A stretch of DNA of 64,000 nucleotides, from assembly GCA_009995225.1 (NCBI GenBank), contig JAACPW010000013.1:40355-104354 (forward strand), given 5' to 3'. The notes under the pieces were generated by a model. The model was not told the origin of the DNA. It saw nothing but the letters and a program-made list of their open reading frames with translations, and ran no database searches. Origin of the DNA: Sphingomonadales bacterium (lineage in GTDB: Bacteria > Pseudomonadota > Alphaproteobacteria > Sphingomonadales > Sphingomonadaceae). Made by a program: the position numbers and the translations under genes. Positions 1 to 8,309 of the stretch are shown piece by piece. Position 1 is the first letter of the stretch. Each line of letters begins with the position of its first letter.

Positions 1-608
1 GCCGCCGCCCGCCCGACGGCGTGGATCATCGGATAGTCCTGTTCCAGTGCGTCACCGCGGACCACAGTCAGATCGGCCTTGTGCGTTCTGGCCAGTGTCG
101 CGCACTGGGCTTCGAGAGCGGCAGGGCCCATGTCTTCGGGCGGAGAATTGACCAGATCGCGGATCAGGCATTCCGCTTCAGCTTCGGCCGTCAAACCCTC
201 AATCTGCCCGGCCTGCGCCGTCAGCAGCACGCGGGGGCCTTGGCCTTTATCGTCGCTTTTGTAGCGGTTGAAGCGGTATTGACCGGTGATCCACCCGAAC
301 ATCGCCGGGCCGGGTTCCGCATTGGCAACGCGGTAGACACCTTCGGGTAGTTCCTCGGCAAGCTTGGCCAGACACCAGCTCGACAGGCTTTCGGGATCGG
401 CAACCCCGCCCACCGCGAACCAGCCGTCCCCGTCGGGCACAATGCCGACCTGATAGCCGCTGCCGTCGAATTTCTGCCCTGCCAACGCGGTGCGCTGGCC
501 GGTTTTCAGCGCTTTGGCGAAGGCTTCAAAGCCATCCTTGTTTACAAGGTGAATGGCCGTCGCATCCTCGCCGCGGTCGGGCCGGATCAGTGCTTTGGGT
601 TCGCTCAT
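1..608 (-). CDS. Leucyl aminopeptidase family protein (M17), N-terminal part, cut by window edge
   Basis: The frame opens at ATG 608 and stays open for 202 codons to the left edge, so only the N-terminal half is visible. M17 enzymes are usually about 450-500 residues: cytosolic hexameric two-metal aminopeptidases that remove N-terminal residues. The visible part contains the segments DLVNSPPEDMGP and, at the very edge, YPMIHAVGRAA, which match the M17 linker and the entry to the catalytic domain. The metal ligands and the NTDAEGR motif lie outside the window, so activity cannot be judged. The gene is divergent from the lipoprotein gene at 797, with a parS-like site between them. Confidence 0.85.
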   Translation of the reverse strand, partial: MSEPKALIRPDRGEDATAIHLVNKDGFEAFAKALKTGQRTALAGQKFDGSGYQVGIVPDGDGWFAVGGVADPESLSSWCLAKLAEELPEGVYRVANAEPGPAMFGWITGQYRFNRYKSDDKGQGPRVLLTAQAGQIEGLTAEAEAECLIRDLVNSPPEDMGPAALEAQCATLARTHKADLTVVRGDALEQDYPMIHAVGRAA

Positions 609-698
609 CCCTGTTCCATAGTCCGCACACGCCGAATGTCACCAGCAGATTCGGGCCAGCAATTTGATAGGGCAGGAGAGCCGCGATGCGTGCCACAA

Positions 699-714
699 TG
701 TTCCACGTGAAACA
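699..714. promoter_or_regulatory. parS-like ParB binding site
   Basis: TGTTCCACGTGAAACA is a 16-base near-palindrome that fits the bacterial parS consensus TGTTNCACGTGAAACA exactly and differs from the perfect palindrome at one base. It lies in the gap between the divergent aminopeptidase and lipoprotein genes. In known chromosomes parS sites nucleate ParB spreading and cluster near the replication origin, so this suggests, but does not prove, an origin-proximal location. Confidence 0.7.
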
Positions 715-796
715 TCAGGCAAGACCGGGCAAGCAGGGGTCTGGCGCGGGTCTGGCGCGGGCAAGCGCCTATCCCGGCTGGACAGGCGGACGCCTG

Positions 797-1621
797 ATGC
801 AAGCCAGTGCGATGGCGATGTTGGGACTTATGCTCGCCGGCTGCTCTGCCCCCGGCGATGTCGCGGACGCCTCGGGCGCGGAACCGATTGCGGCAGACCC
901 GGCCCAAGCGCCAGTCCCGCCGGTTCCGCCCGCCCCAGCGCCCGAAAAGACCGATTTCACGGACAATGCCAGCAAGGGGGAGGCCAAGCGCGAGTTTGCC
1001 TACTCCTGGCCCGCCGAAGTCTCTGCCATCCCTGCGCTGACGGAACGCTTTACGACCGAGCGCGACCGGCTGCTGGCCGAGCAGAAGGCCGATTGGGACG
1101 GAGCGCTGCGCGAATTTCAAGGCAGCGACTGTATTGCCTGCATCAACCGGGGCTTCGAAAAGACGTGGGAGGTGGTCGCCGATTTGCCGCGCTTCCTGTC
1201 GCTGTCCGCCAGCTTCTACGCCTACACCGGCGGCGCCCATGGCAATAGCGCCTATGACGCGCTGGTGTGGGACCGTGAGGCGCAAGCGGCACTCGATCCC
1301 AAATCCATGTTTCGTTCCCCCTCGGCCTTGCAGGACGCGCTGGGGGCATCGTGGTGCAAGGCCCTGAAGACGGAACGGATCGCGCGGCTGGGAGAAAATT
1401 ACAGCGAAGACAGCATCTTCACCTGTCCGCCCCTTGCCGATCTTACCGTGCTGGTCGGATCGTCGGACAAGCAAAGCTTTGACCGGATCGGGTTGATCGC
1501 CGCGCCTTACGTGGCCGGTTCCTACGCGGAAGGGGCTTACGAGGCGACGTTGCCGGTCAATGCGGCGGTTCTTGCGGCGATCAAACCCGAATACAGGGCG
1601 GTTTTCGCGCGCGCAAAGTAG
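797..1621 (+). CDS. Lipoprotein with DUF3298/RsiV-like domain
   Basis: The start was placed at the internal ATG 797 because it yields a 274-residue protein opening with a lipoprotein signal peptide ending LMLAGC (lipobox Cys at residue 16). The open frame extends upstream to 686 but that part covers the parS-like site and is not signal-like. After a Pro/Ala-rich linker, the C-terminal two thirds resembles DUF3298/DUF4163 proteins; the stretch FYAYTGGAHGNSAYDALVWD is the family hallmark. Such domains occur in extracytoplasmic proteins such as RsiV and PdaC-like proteins. It is probably an envelope-anchored periplasmic protein; substrate or partner is unknown. Confidence 0.75.
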   Translation: MQASAMAMLGLMLAGCSAPGDVADASGAEPIAADPAQAPVPPVPPAPAPEKTDFTDNASKGEAKREFAYSWPAEVSAIPALTERFTTERDRLLAEQKADWDGALREFQGSDCIACINRGFEKTWEVVADLPRFLSLSASFYAYTGGAHGNSAYDALVWDREAQAALDPKSMFRSPSALQDALGASWCKALKTERIARLGENYSEDSIFTCPPLADLTVLVGSSDKQSFDRIGLIAAPYVAGSYAEGAYEATLPVNAAVLAAIKPEYRAVFARAK

Positions 1622-1653
1622 CTTTTTGCGATGGTCATCGCTATGTAGCGGCG

Positions 1654-2481
1654 ATGCACGATTATCAACTCGTTGACGGCGATCAGACCGTCTACCGCGA
1701 TGGCACCATCAAACTGCATGGAGCCGAAGGCTTTGCCGCGATGCGCAAGGCAGGCGCGCTGGCCGCCGAGATTTTGGATGCCTTGGCAGACATGGTCAAA
1801 CCCGGTGTTACCAGCGGCCAGCTTGATGATGCCGTGCGCGCCATGACGCTTGATGCCGGCGCGGTGCCTGCGACACTGGGCTATCGCGGCTACGCGCATA
1901 GCTGCTGCATTTCGATCAACCATGTGATCTGCCACGGTATTCCGGGCGACAAGGTGCTGAAGGATGGCGACATCCTCAACATCGATGTGACCCCCTTGGT
2001 GGACGGCTGGCACGGCGACACGTCACGGATGTTCTACGCGGGCGAGCCTTCGTTGAAGGCCAAGAAGCTGGTCGAAGTGACCTATGAATGCCTGATGCTC
2101 GGCATCGCGGCGGCGCAGCCCGGCGCGCGGCTGGGCGATATCGGCGCGGCGATTGAGGCGCACGCGAACCAGTTCCGCTATGGCGTTGTGCGCGAGTTCT
2201 GCGGGCACGGCCTCGGCCGCCTGTTCCACGACGCCCCCGAAGTGGTCCACGCCGCCAAGGCGGGCACCGGGCCGGAATTGAAGCCGGGGATGTTCTTCAC
2301 CATCGAGCCGATGATCAACCTCGGCAAACCCTGGGCCAAGGTGCTGGGCGATGGCTGGACCGCAGTGACGCGCGATAAGTCGCTGAGCGCGCAGTTCGAG
2401 CATTCGATTGCGATCACAGAGACGGGCAACGAGATATTCACGAAGAGCCCGACGGGAAGGGATTGCCCGCCTTACGTTTAG
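1654..2481 (+). CDS. map: Methionine aminopeptidase type I
   Basis: A 275-residue protein removing the initiator methionine from nascent chains. All metal ligands of the pita-bread fold can be seen: Asp111 (NIDVT), Asp122 (HGDTSRMF), His185 (GHGLG), Glu218 (TIEPM) and Glu249 (QFEHS), plus the catalytic His94 (CHGIP). Length and the absence of a long insert fit the bacterial type I enzyme; there is a short N-terminal extension of about 15 residues relative to E. coli MAP. Its start is 32 bases after the lipoprotein stop, and it stands apart from what follows, with a repeat-bearing gap downstream. Confidence 0.95.
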   Translation: MHDYQLVDGDQTVYRDGTIKLHGAEGFAAMRKAGALAAEILDALADMVKPGVTSGQLDDAVRAMTLDAGAVPATLGYRGYAHSCCISINHVICHGIPGDKVLKDGDILNIDVTPLVDGWHGDTSRMFYAGEPSLKAKKLVEVTYECLMLGIAAAQPGARLGDIGAAIEAHANQFRYGVVREFCGHGLGRLFHDAPEVVHAAKAGTGPELKPGMFFTIEPMINLGKPWAKVLGDGWTAVTRDKSLSAQFEHSIAITETGNEIFTKSPTGRDCPPYV

Positions 2482-2592
2482 GTTTTTCGCACGCCCCTCC
2501 GGGCGCGCGATCCTCACTAGACGGGCAGCAAAGCTGCCCCGGCTGCGGGCGGGCAGTCGCCCTTGCGGCCTTACGGGCCGGCTTATCCTCTT

Positions 2593-2616
2593 CGTCATCC
2601 CGGACTTGATCCGGGA
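2593..2616 (+). repeat. Short palindromic (REP-like) repeat, copy 1
   Basis: An imperfect palindrome built on CCCGGACTTGATCCGGG (core 2599-2615), capable of a hairpin with arms CCCGGA and TCCGGG. A second copy in inverted orientation lies at 2924-2947 and matches 22 of 24 bases. Elements of this sequence are common between genes in sphingomonads and related alphaproteobacteria. Confidence 0.8.
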
Positions 2617-2648
2617 TCCAGCTTTCCGTTTATCCGGGCGTAACGTCA

Positions 2649-2945
2649 ATGCGCGACCTGATCGAGAATGCGAGCCGTGAGACATTGGTGGAATTCGTCC
2701 TGGCCGTGATTCACGGATACACGATCATGGCGCGCGATCCCGAATGGAACGACGATCAGCGGGCGATCATCAATAACCGCATCCATCACCTCGCCGGTCA
2801 TGCGCTTACCCTTGTCCGGGATCATGAGATCGACGCTTGGAAGATCAACGGAATTGTTGAGCATTCCGGGAATCTGTTCCCGTCCCTTTTGCAGGAGCCG
2901 CTGGCGATCCTGAAGAAGCCGAACCCCGGATCAAGTCCGGGGTGA
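2649..2945 (+). CDS. Hypothetical protein, 98 residues, flanked by inverted palindromic repeats
   Basis: A small, probably cytosolic protein with a helical, hydrophobic N-terminal stretch (LVEFVLAVIHGYTIMARD) and a charged middle with several His residues. I do not recognise a named family. The composition reads like protein rather than a shadow frame, and nothing better is open on either strand. The last residues, PGSSPG plus the stop, are encoded by the inverted REP-like copy at 2924-2947, so the C-terminus was probably changed when the repeat inserted. No ribosome binding site is obvious upstream of ATG 2649. Confidence 0.55.
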   Translation: MRDLIENASRETLVEFVLAVIHGYTIMARDPEWNDDQRAIINNRIHHLAGHALTLVRDHEIDAWKINGIVEHSGNLFPSLLQEPLAILKKPNPGSSPG

Positions 2946-2947
2946 CG
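2924..2947 (-). repeat. Short palindromic (REP-like) repeat, copy 2, inverted
   Basis: Reverse-complement partner of the copy at 2593-2616, with core CCCGGATCAAGTCCGGG on the plus strand. It contains the stop codon of the small gene at 2649-2945. Because it sits just before the convergent membrane-protein gene ending at 2960, its hairpin could also act as a bidirectional stop for transcription. Confidence 0.8.
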
Positions 2948-2959
2948 GGGTGGGGAGTG

Positions 2960-3622
2960 TCAAAGAAACCACACCGCCAAAACCCCCGCCATCACAACCA
3001 CCACTCCGACCGAAAACCCCAGCATCGCCAGCACTGGTCGCGTCACACGCCCGTGCAGCACCCAATCATACGCGACCGCAATCGCGATCGTGATTGGCGG
3101 CTGCACTGCAATCGCGAGCGGATCGGGCAGGCCCAGCACCTGCACCACGCGGGCATAGGCAGGGGTCATCAGCGCCAGTGTCGCGATCAGCATCGCTTGC
3201 CGGTGCGCGGCGATGTCGCGCGCCCGCGCGAAATGAAGCGCCGCGAAGTAGAGCGGGATGAAGGTCACGAACGCCGCCAGGTTCACCACCGTCACTTCCA
3301 GACGGCCCAGCTCCTGCCCGATGCGCCACGATATCACCGCTCCGCTGACGAGCATTGCGCCCACCAAAGCAATCGAAGCGCGGCCCGTGGCGCGGTGCGC
3401 AGCCAGCTTGAAGCGTGCGGCGGCGAAAGCCTGGATCGCCAGCAAGCCCATCCATGCAACCATGCTCACCGCATGAAACACCACAATCGGCGTGTAACGC
3501 GCCTGCACCTGCGGATGGACCGCCGCCTTCAGCGCGAAGGCGAACAGCGTAAAGGCCAGCAGGCCCAGCGCGATATTGCCCATCAGCTTATTGGCTCTGA
3601 CGTGACTTTCTGGTGCGCGCAC
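2960..3622 (-). CDS. Polytopic membrane protein of unknown function, DUF2306/b561-like
   Basis: About 220 residues with six or seven hydrophobic segments. GTG 3622 was chosen because AGGGAAG lies just upstream and it clears the ccmB stop; longer in-frame starts reach into ccmB, and ATG 3583 is an alternative. His residues recur at helix ends (VFHAVSM, AAHRATGR, ALHFARARDIAAHRQ), a pattern seen in DUF2306-like and b561-like membrane proteins that bind or are suspected to bind heme. It follows ccmB closely on the same strand, where ccmC is often found, but it lacks the Trp-rich WWD motif of CcmC. The heme link is inference from position and His spacing only. Confidence 0.6.
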   Translation of the reverse strand: MRAPESHVRANKLMGNIALGLLAFTLFAFALKAAVHPQVQARYTPIVVFHAVSMVAWMGLLAIQAFAAARFKLAAHRATGRASIALVGAMLVSGAVISWRIGQELGRLEVTVVNLAAFVTFIPLYFAALHFARARDIAAHRQAMLIATLALMTPAYARVVQVLGLPDPLAIAVQPPITIAIAVAYDWVLHGRVTRPVLAMLGFSVGVVVVMAGVLAVWFL

Positions 3623-3632
3623 TAGTTCTTCC

Positions 3633-4283
3633 CTAATTCTCACGCGCCGCCCGGATCGCGGCTCCGGCGGCAAACGGAGCGAGTGCCACCAGCGCGAGGC
3701 TTATTGCACCAACGAAGCCGAGGCTGATGTGATCCTGACGGGCAAGGGCTCCGGCACCGAAAATCAGGATTGGCAGGGCAAGGGGGATAAGAAGAAGCCC
3801 GGAAAGCGCCGCGCCTGCGCGCAGGGACGCGGTGAGCGCGGCGATCATCAAGCCGATGGCGGCAAGGCCTGGCGTGCCTGCGATCAGGCCGAGCAGGAGG
3901 ATCTGGAACGTCTCGCCCTCGATCTTCAGCAAAGCGGCGGCGGGGAAGGTTGCCAGCACCAGCGGCGGGCCAAAGCTGAGCCAGTGGGCGATAAGCCGCA
4001 CGGCCATCATCGCCTCTTCCGCCACGCCGCGCAGTTTGAGTTGGTCGAAGAAGCCCAATTCAATGTCCCGCGCCACCAGCTTTTCGAGTGGCAGGATTGC
4101 CGCCAGCAGGGCCGCGATCCACACCACCCCGCCACCGGTCTTCGCCAGCACATTGGCATCCGGCCCGACAGCGAAGGGAAACAGCATCGCGACTGCGACG
4201 AAGAACACGACGGGTAGTGCCGCGCCGCTGCCGGTAAACGGGAAGAATTGCGCCAGATCGCGGCGGAGCAGGGCGGTGATCAT
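3633..4283 (-). CDS. ccmB: Heme exporter membrane subunit CcmB
   Basis: About 216 residues with six transmembrane segments and the typical start MITALLRRDL and mid-protein LEKLVARDIELGFFDQL. CcmB with CcmA forms the ABC transporter of the System I cytochrome c maturation pathway, which releases holo-CcmE. ATG 4283 was chosen because it overlaps the ccmA stop by four bases (ATGA), showing translational coupling; the frame is open further upstream but that stretch lies inside ccmA. No other ccm genes are visible in the window. Confidence 0.9.
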   Translation of the reverse strand: MITALLRRDLAQFFPFTGSGAALPVVFFVAVAMLFPFAVGPDANVLAKTGGGVVWIAALLAAILPLEKLVARDIELGFFDQLKLRGVAEEAMMAVRLIAHWLSFGPPLVLATFPAAALLKIEGETFQILLLGLIAGTPGLAAIGLMIAALTASLRAGAALSGLLLIPLALPILIFGAGALARQDHISLGFVGAISLALVALAPFAAGAAIRAAREN

Positions 4284-4885
4284 GCGTCTGCACCATGCGG
4301 CGCAAATTCTTCGATGGCGAAGCGTGTCATGCCGGGCACATCCAGCGGCTGGTGCGAGGCGATCAGCGCGATCCCACCCGCTTCGCAATGTTCGCGCACC
4401 AGTGTGCTCACAAGGCTTTGCGAGACGGTATCGAGGCCCGAAAGCGGCTCGTCCAGCAGCCACACCGGCGCGGACTGCCCCAGCACGCGGGCGAGCGCGG
4501 CGCGTTTCTTCTGCCCGGTGGAGAGATAGCGCACCGGCACCTCGGCCAGTGCCTCCAGTCGCAGCCGTGCCATGATGGCATCCCCTTCGGCTGCATTGTC
4601 TACGCCGAACCAGAACGCCAGCGCCCGGCCCAGCGGCAGATCGGGATCAAGGCCCGTGCGTTCCTCGAGCAGTGCCAGCGCACCGTTCCGCGTCACGCTT
4701 CCGGCATAGGGGGTGGTCAGCCCCGCAACCGCGCGGATCAGCGTCGTCTTCCCCGCCCCGTTCGCGCCCGTCACATGGCAGGCCGCGCCGGCCTCAAGCG
4801 TGAAGGACAGGCGCCGGAACAGCAGCCGGTCGCCCCGGCGGCAGGCCAGATTGTCGGCAATGAGCGATGGCGGGGAGACTTGCAT
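4280..4885 (-). CDS. ccmA: Heme exporter ATP-binding subunit CcmA
   Basis: A 201-residue single-domain ABC ATPase. Walker A GANGAGKTT is at residues 40-48, the signature LSTGQ at 121-125 and Walker B VWLLDEP at 141-147. Small size and coupling to ccmB identify it as the CcmA subunit of the cytochrome c maturation exporter. It is the first gene of the minus-strand unit ccmA-ccmB-membrane protein and is divergent from the pterin dehydratase gene at 4950, leaving 64 bases for both promoters. Confidence 0.92.
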   Translation of the reverse strand: MQVSPPSLIADNLACRRGDRLLFRRLSFTLEAGAACHVTGANGAGKTTLIRAVAGLTTPYAGSVTRNGALALLEERTGLDPDLPLGRALAFWFGVDNAAEGDAIMARLRLEALAEVPVRYLSTGQKKRAALARVLGQSAPVWLLDEPLSGLDTVSQSLVSTLVREHCEAGGIALIASHQPLDVPGMTRFAIEEFAPHGADA

Positions 4886-4949
4886 TGGCGCCCAGCGTTA
4901 GGGAAAAGGGGACAAGCAAACAAGCGACCCCTTTTACCGGAGCACCACC

Positions 4950-5252
4950 ATGTCTGTCCCCGAACTCGACGCCGCCGAAATCGAGCAACTGCTTGAACAG
5001 CATTCCGACTGGGCGCTGGCACAGGGCGGCAAGGCGATCACGCGCACCTTCCAGTTTGCAGACTTTTCCGAAGCGTGGGGCTTCATGTCGCGCGTTGCGC
5101 TGTTGGCAGAATCGCAGGATCACCACCCCGAATGGTTTAACGTCTACGCCAAAGTCGAAGTGACGTTGACCACCCATGATGCCGGAGACAGCGGCGGGCT
5201 TTCCTTGCGCGACGCCAAGCTGGCGCGTGCGATTGATGAGGTTGCAGGCTAA
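4950..5252 (+). CDS. phhB: 4a-hydroxytetrahydrobiopterin dehydratase (PCD family)
   Basis: A 100-residue protein with the PCD motif E-S-Q-D-H-H-P at residues 54-60, followed by the conserved Tyr, His and Asp spacing. PCD recycles the carbinolamine form of pterin cofactor for phenylalanine hydroxylase; family members can also act as molybdopterin-related dehydratases or transcription coactivators. No hydroxylase gene is nearby, so the exact role is open. The gene converges with the SDR at 5254, one base away. Confidence 0.88.
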   Translation: MSVPELDAAEIEQLLEQHSDWALAQGGKAITRTFQFADFSEAWGFMSRVALLAESQDHHPEWFNVYAKVEVTLTTHDAGDSGGLSLRDAKLARAIDEVAG

Positions 5253-5253
5253 C

Positions 5254-6060
5254 CTACCGCCCGAGCGGCCCCGAACTGGCGCGCAGCTGCTTCCTGACCT
5301 TGCCCGGCATCCAGCGCTTGGCGAACGCCATCCGCTTGGATGTGGCGCCGACGAAATAGTCGAGCTTGTCGCCATGGACCGCGTCCCAGATCGCCTGTGC
5401 GACATGTTCGACGGGACTGATCTCCAGCCCTGCGGCGCGCACCCGGTCGCGGATCTGTTCGTTCGATTTGCGGTTGCCCGTGCCGTTCAACAGCGGCGTT
5501 TCGATGAAAGCCGGGCAGACCGAGGCCACCGTGATCCCGTCGGGCGCCCATTCGGCATCGAGGCTTTCGGACACGGCACGCACGCCGAACTTGGTGGCGC
5601 AATAGACGCTCATTCCGGCCGAGCCTGCGATCCCGGCAGCGCTGGCGATATTGACCATTGCGGACCCCGGCGCGCTGGCTTTCAGATAGGGATAGGCGGC
5701 CTGCGCGCCGTAGAGCACGCCCTTGAGGTTGATATCGAGGCAGCGGTCGATCTCTTCGGGGTCGAGTTCGGACAGCGATCCGCCGGTGCCGATCCCGGCG
5801 TTGTTGACCAACGCATCGATGCGCCCACCGGCTGCTGCTGCGAAGGCCGAGAGCGCTTCATCCCAGCCTGCCCGATCGCGTACATCGAGGTTGCCTGCCC
5901 ACTTGGCCTCGCCCGCAATGGCGCCGAGTGTCTCGGCCATTCCGGCGGCGTTGATGTCGGCCACGCCCACAAACCAACCCGCCTTGGCAAAGTGCAGTGC
6001 GGCGGCGCGGCCAATGCCCGATCCGCCGCCGGTGATGAAAATGCTGCGCTGCTGTCCCAT
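5254..6060 (-). CDS. Short-chain dehydrogenase/reductase (classical SDR)
   Basis: About 268 residues from ATG 6060, chosen for the strong GGAGGGG ribosome binding site upstream; an upstream in-frame start at 6087 has none. The cofactor loop TGGGSGIG is at residues 10-17, NNAG at 87-90, and the catalytic Ser140, Tyr153 and Lys157 (YCATK) are all present. Asp at the end of the second strand (VADIN) suggests preference for NAD(H). The substrate cannot be read from the sequence. Confidence 0.85.
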   Translation of the reverse strand: MGQQRSIFITGGGSGIGRAAALHFAKAGWFVGVADINAAGMAETLGAIAGEAKWAGNLDVRDRAGWDEALSAFAAAAGGRIDALVNNAGIGTGGSLSELDPEEIDRCLDINLKGVLYGAQAAYPYLKASAPGSAMVNIASAAGIAGSAGMSVYCATKFGVRAVSESLDAEWAPDGITVASVCPAFIETPLLNGTGNRKSNEQIRDRVRAAGLEISPVEHVAQAIWDAVHGDKLDYFVGATSKRMAFAKRWMPGKVRKQLRASSGPLGR

Positions 6061-6131
6061 GTGATCCCCTCCGATTGCTATTTGCAACCTGATTAGGACG
6101 GTGCGTGGCGCTTGTCAGCAGCGCAGTGCAA

Positions 6132-8207
6132 CTATCCCTCGAGCGCGGCTTCCAGCCCGTTCACATGCTCGGCCCCTTCGACGATCTGCGCGCTCGAAGG
6201 CTTGAGCGCATCGCCTACCGGTTCGGCCCGCCCGCCGATACACGCGGCCAGGAAATTCTCGGCCACGGCATAAAAGGCGATGTTGTTTTCAGGCCGGGCA
6301 AAGCCGTGGCCTTCATCGGGATAGAGCACATAGGTAACCGGGATCCCGGCAGACTTCATGGCCGCGACGATCTGGTCGCTTTCTGCCTGCGCCACGCGCG
6401 GGTCGTTGGCGCCCTGGCCGATCAGCAGCGGCTTGACGATCTTGTCCGCCTTGTAGAGCGGGCTCGCCACCTTGAGCATCGCCAGACCTTCCGGGGTGTT
6501 GGGGTTGCCCATGCGGGTGTGGAACTGCTTCACCAACGGCTCCCAGTAAGGCGGGATCGTCTTGAGCAGGGTTTCCAGGTTCGACGGGCCGACGATGTCG
6601 ACCCCGCAGGCGAACTTGTCCGGCGTCACGGTCAGACCCGCCAGCGTGGCATAGCCGCCGTAGGAGCCGCCCATGATCGCCACCTTGTCGGCCTGCGCAA
6701 TGCCTTCGCCGATCGCCCAATCGACCGCGTCGATCAGGTCGTCATGCATCTTCAGCCCCCACTCGAGGTTGCCGGCGTTGATGAAATCCTTGCCGAACCC
6801 GGTCGAGCCGCGGAAGTTGACGCTGAGCACCGCATAGCCGCGGTTGGCGAGCATCTGGTGGTTGGAATTGAAGCCGTAGCCATCGCGCGCCCATGGGCCG
6901 CCATGCACCAGCAGCACCATCGGCACCGGCTTGTCGGGCTTGCCGTCACCGTCGGCATCGCTGCCGGGCGGCAGCGTGAGGTAAGAGGGCAGGGTCAGCC
7001 CGTCGCGGCTGGTGATCTCGCGCGGGTGCAGCGGCTGCAGCGGCGCACCTTCGAGCGCCGGGCGCGAGGTGTAGAACGGGGTCAGCGTGCTGGCCTTGCG
7101 GTCATAGATATAGGTCGCGGCCGGCTTCACCAGCGGATCGTTGGCGACGATCCAGATGCTGTCATCCTCGGTGCGGCTGGCGACGCCGAACTGGCCTTCG
7201 AGCCGACTTTCGAGCCAATCAAGCGACGCGCCGATTTCGGGATCGATCGCGGTCCATTCGTTCTTGAGGTAATTGACCGCGTAGGCTTCGACCACGCCGG
7301 TGACGGGATCGCGCATGGTGCCGCCGATATCGGCCTTGGCATCTTCGGCGATCACGCGCTTGTCGCCCGAATCGCTGTCCTGCGCGATCAGCGCGGCGGT
7401 GTTGCGGCCGCGGCTGTCGATCCAGTAGAGCGTGCTGCCGTCCGAGGTGTAGCCGGCGGGCGAGGTCGTGAGCGAATCTTCCATCGCGGTGGTTTCGAAC
7501 GGTTCGGCGGCGACCTCGTTGTTTTCGACGCGGAAGTAATCGGTCCCGCCTGCCGCATTCTGGCTCAGCGCCATTCGCAAGGTCAGCGTGTCATCCGCCA
7601 TGAACCCGGCATAACCGTTGTTTTCCAGCACCAGTGACAGCGCCCCCGTGGTCAGGTCGAGCATATGGACATCGTGGAAGCGCGGATCACGGTTGTTGAG
7701 GCCGACGAGCACCTTGTCCTTCATGGTCGTCGATGCGCCGACGATCTGCACGCGGGTCTTTTCGAACGGGGTGAGGTTGGTCTCGGCACCGGTGGCGATG
7801 TCGATCTTGTACAGCAGGAAGTTCTCGTCCCCGCCTTTGTCCTGGATGTACATCACCGCGCTGGCATCGGGCGACCAGAAATGCTGACGGATCGGGCGGT
7901 CGGTCGCGCTGGTTAGCGCACGCTCATCGTCGGGATTGCTGACCGGGGCGACCCAGATGTTGAGCACACCGTCATTAGGGGCGAGCCAGCTAAGCCATTT
8001 GCCGTCCGGGCTGATCTGGCCGCCGGCGCGCACCGGGTTGCCAAACAGTGCATCGCGCGGGATGAGGGGGGCGGCTTCGGCTGTGGTGGTCATCGCGGTT
8101 CCGTTATTGGCAGTGTGGTTGTCGGCATATCCGGCCGCAGGCATTGTCAGCGCGGCAGTCGCCGCAGAAATCAGGCAGAAATGCCGAAACTTGGTCAATG
8201 TCGTCAT
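6132..8207 (-). CDS. Secreted S9 family serine peptidase (acylaminoacyl/dipeptidyl peptidase-like)
   Basis: About 691 residues. ATG 8207 was chosen because a run of Gs lies upstream and it starts a clean signal peptide (MTTLTKFRHF...AAGYA), so the enzyme is probably periplasmic. The N-terminal 400 residues form the beta-propeller part; the C-terminal alpha/beta-hydrolase carries the triad Ser515 (GGSYGG), Asp602 (GANDPRV) and His634 (DEGHGF). Between them is a loop SDADGDGKPDK with the acidic spacing of a calcium-binding thrombospondin-3 type motif. The likely role is peptide degradation for nutrition. Confidence 0.9.
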   Translation of the reverse strand: MTTLTKFRHFCLISAATAALTMPAAGYADNHTANNGTAMTTTAEAAPLIPRDALFGNPVRAGGQISPDGKWLSWLAPNDGVLNIWVAPVSNPDDERALTSATDRPIRQHFWSPDASAVMYIQDKGGDENFLLYKIDIATGAETNLTPFEKTRVQIVGASTTMKDKVLVGLNNRDPRFHDVHMLDLTTGALSLVLENNGYAGFMADDTLTLRMALSQNAAGGTDYFRVENNEVAAEPFETTAMEDSLTTSPAGYTSDGSTLYWIDSRGRNTAALIAQDSDSGDKRVIAEDAKADIGGTMRDPVTGVVEAYAVNYLKNEWTAIDPEIGASLDWLESRLEGQFGVASRTEDDSIWIVANDPLVKPAATYIYDRKASTLTPFYTSRPALEGAPLQPLHPREITSRDGLTLPSYLTLPPGSDADGDGKPDKPVPMVLLVHGGPWARDGYGFNSNHQMLANRGYAVLSVNFRGSTGFGKDFINAGNLEWGLKMHDDLIDAVDWAIGEGIAQADKVAIMGGSYGGYATLAGLTVTPDKFACGVDIVGPSNLETLLKTIPPYWEPLVKQFHTRMGNPNTPEGLAMLKVASPLYKADKIVKPLLIGQGANDPRVAQAESDQIVAAMKSAGIPVTYVLYPDEGHGFARPENNIAFYAVAENFLAACIGGRAEPVGDALKPSSAQIVEGAEHVNGLEAALEG

Positions 8208-8309
8208 GGTTGGATCCCCCCATCGCATTGCTTTGCCGCAAGTGTGTTGGAAGAGTAAGACACAAGCGCGGCGCTTGCAAGCGAGATGCTGTTTTGAAGG
8301 GCCGGGGTC

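Noticed and set aside
605..1474. 289-codon minus-strand frame across the parS-like site and lipoprotein
   Set aside because: Lies opposite a lipoprotein with a good lipobox and a family motif; no motif of its own.
6105..7637. 510-codon open frame opposite the S9 peptidase
   Set aside because: Shadow of the peptidase, whose catalytic triad and signal peptide are clear.
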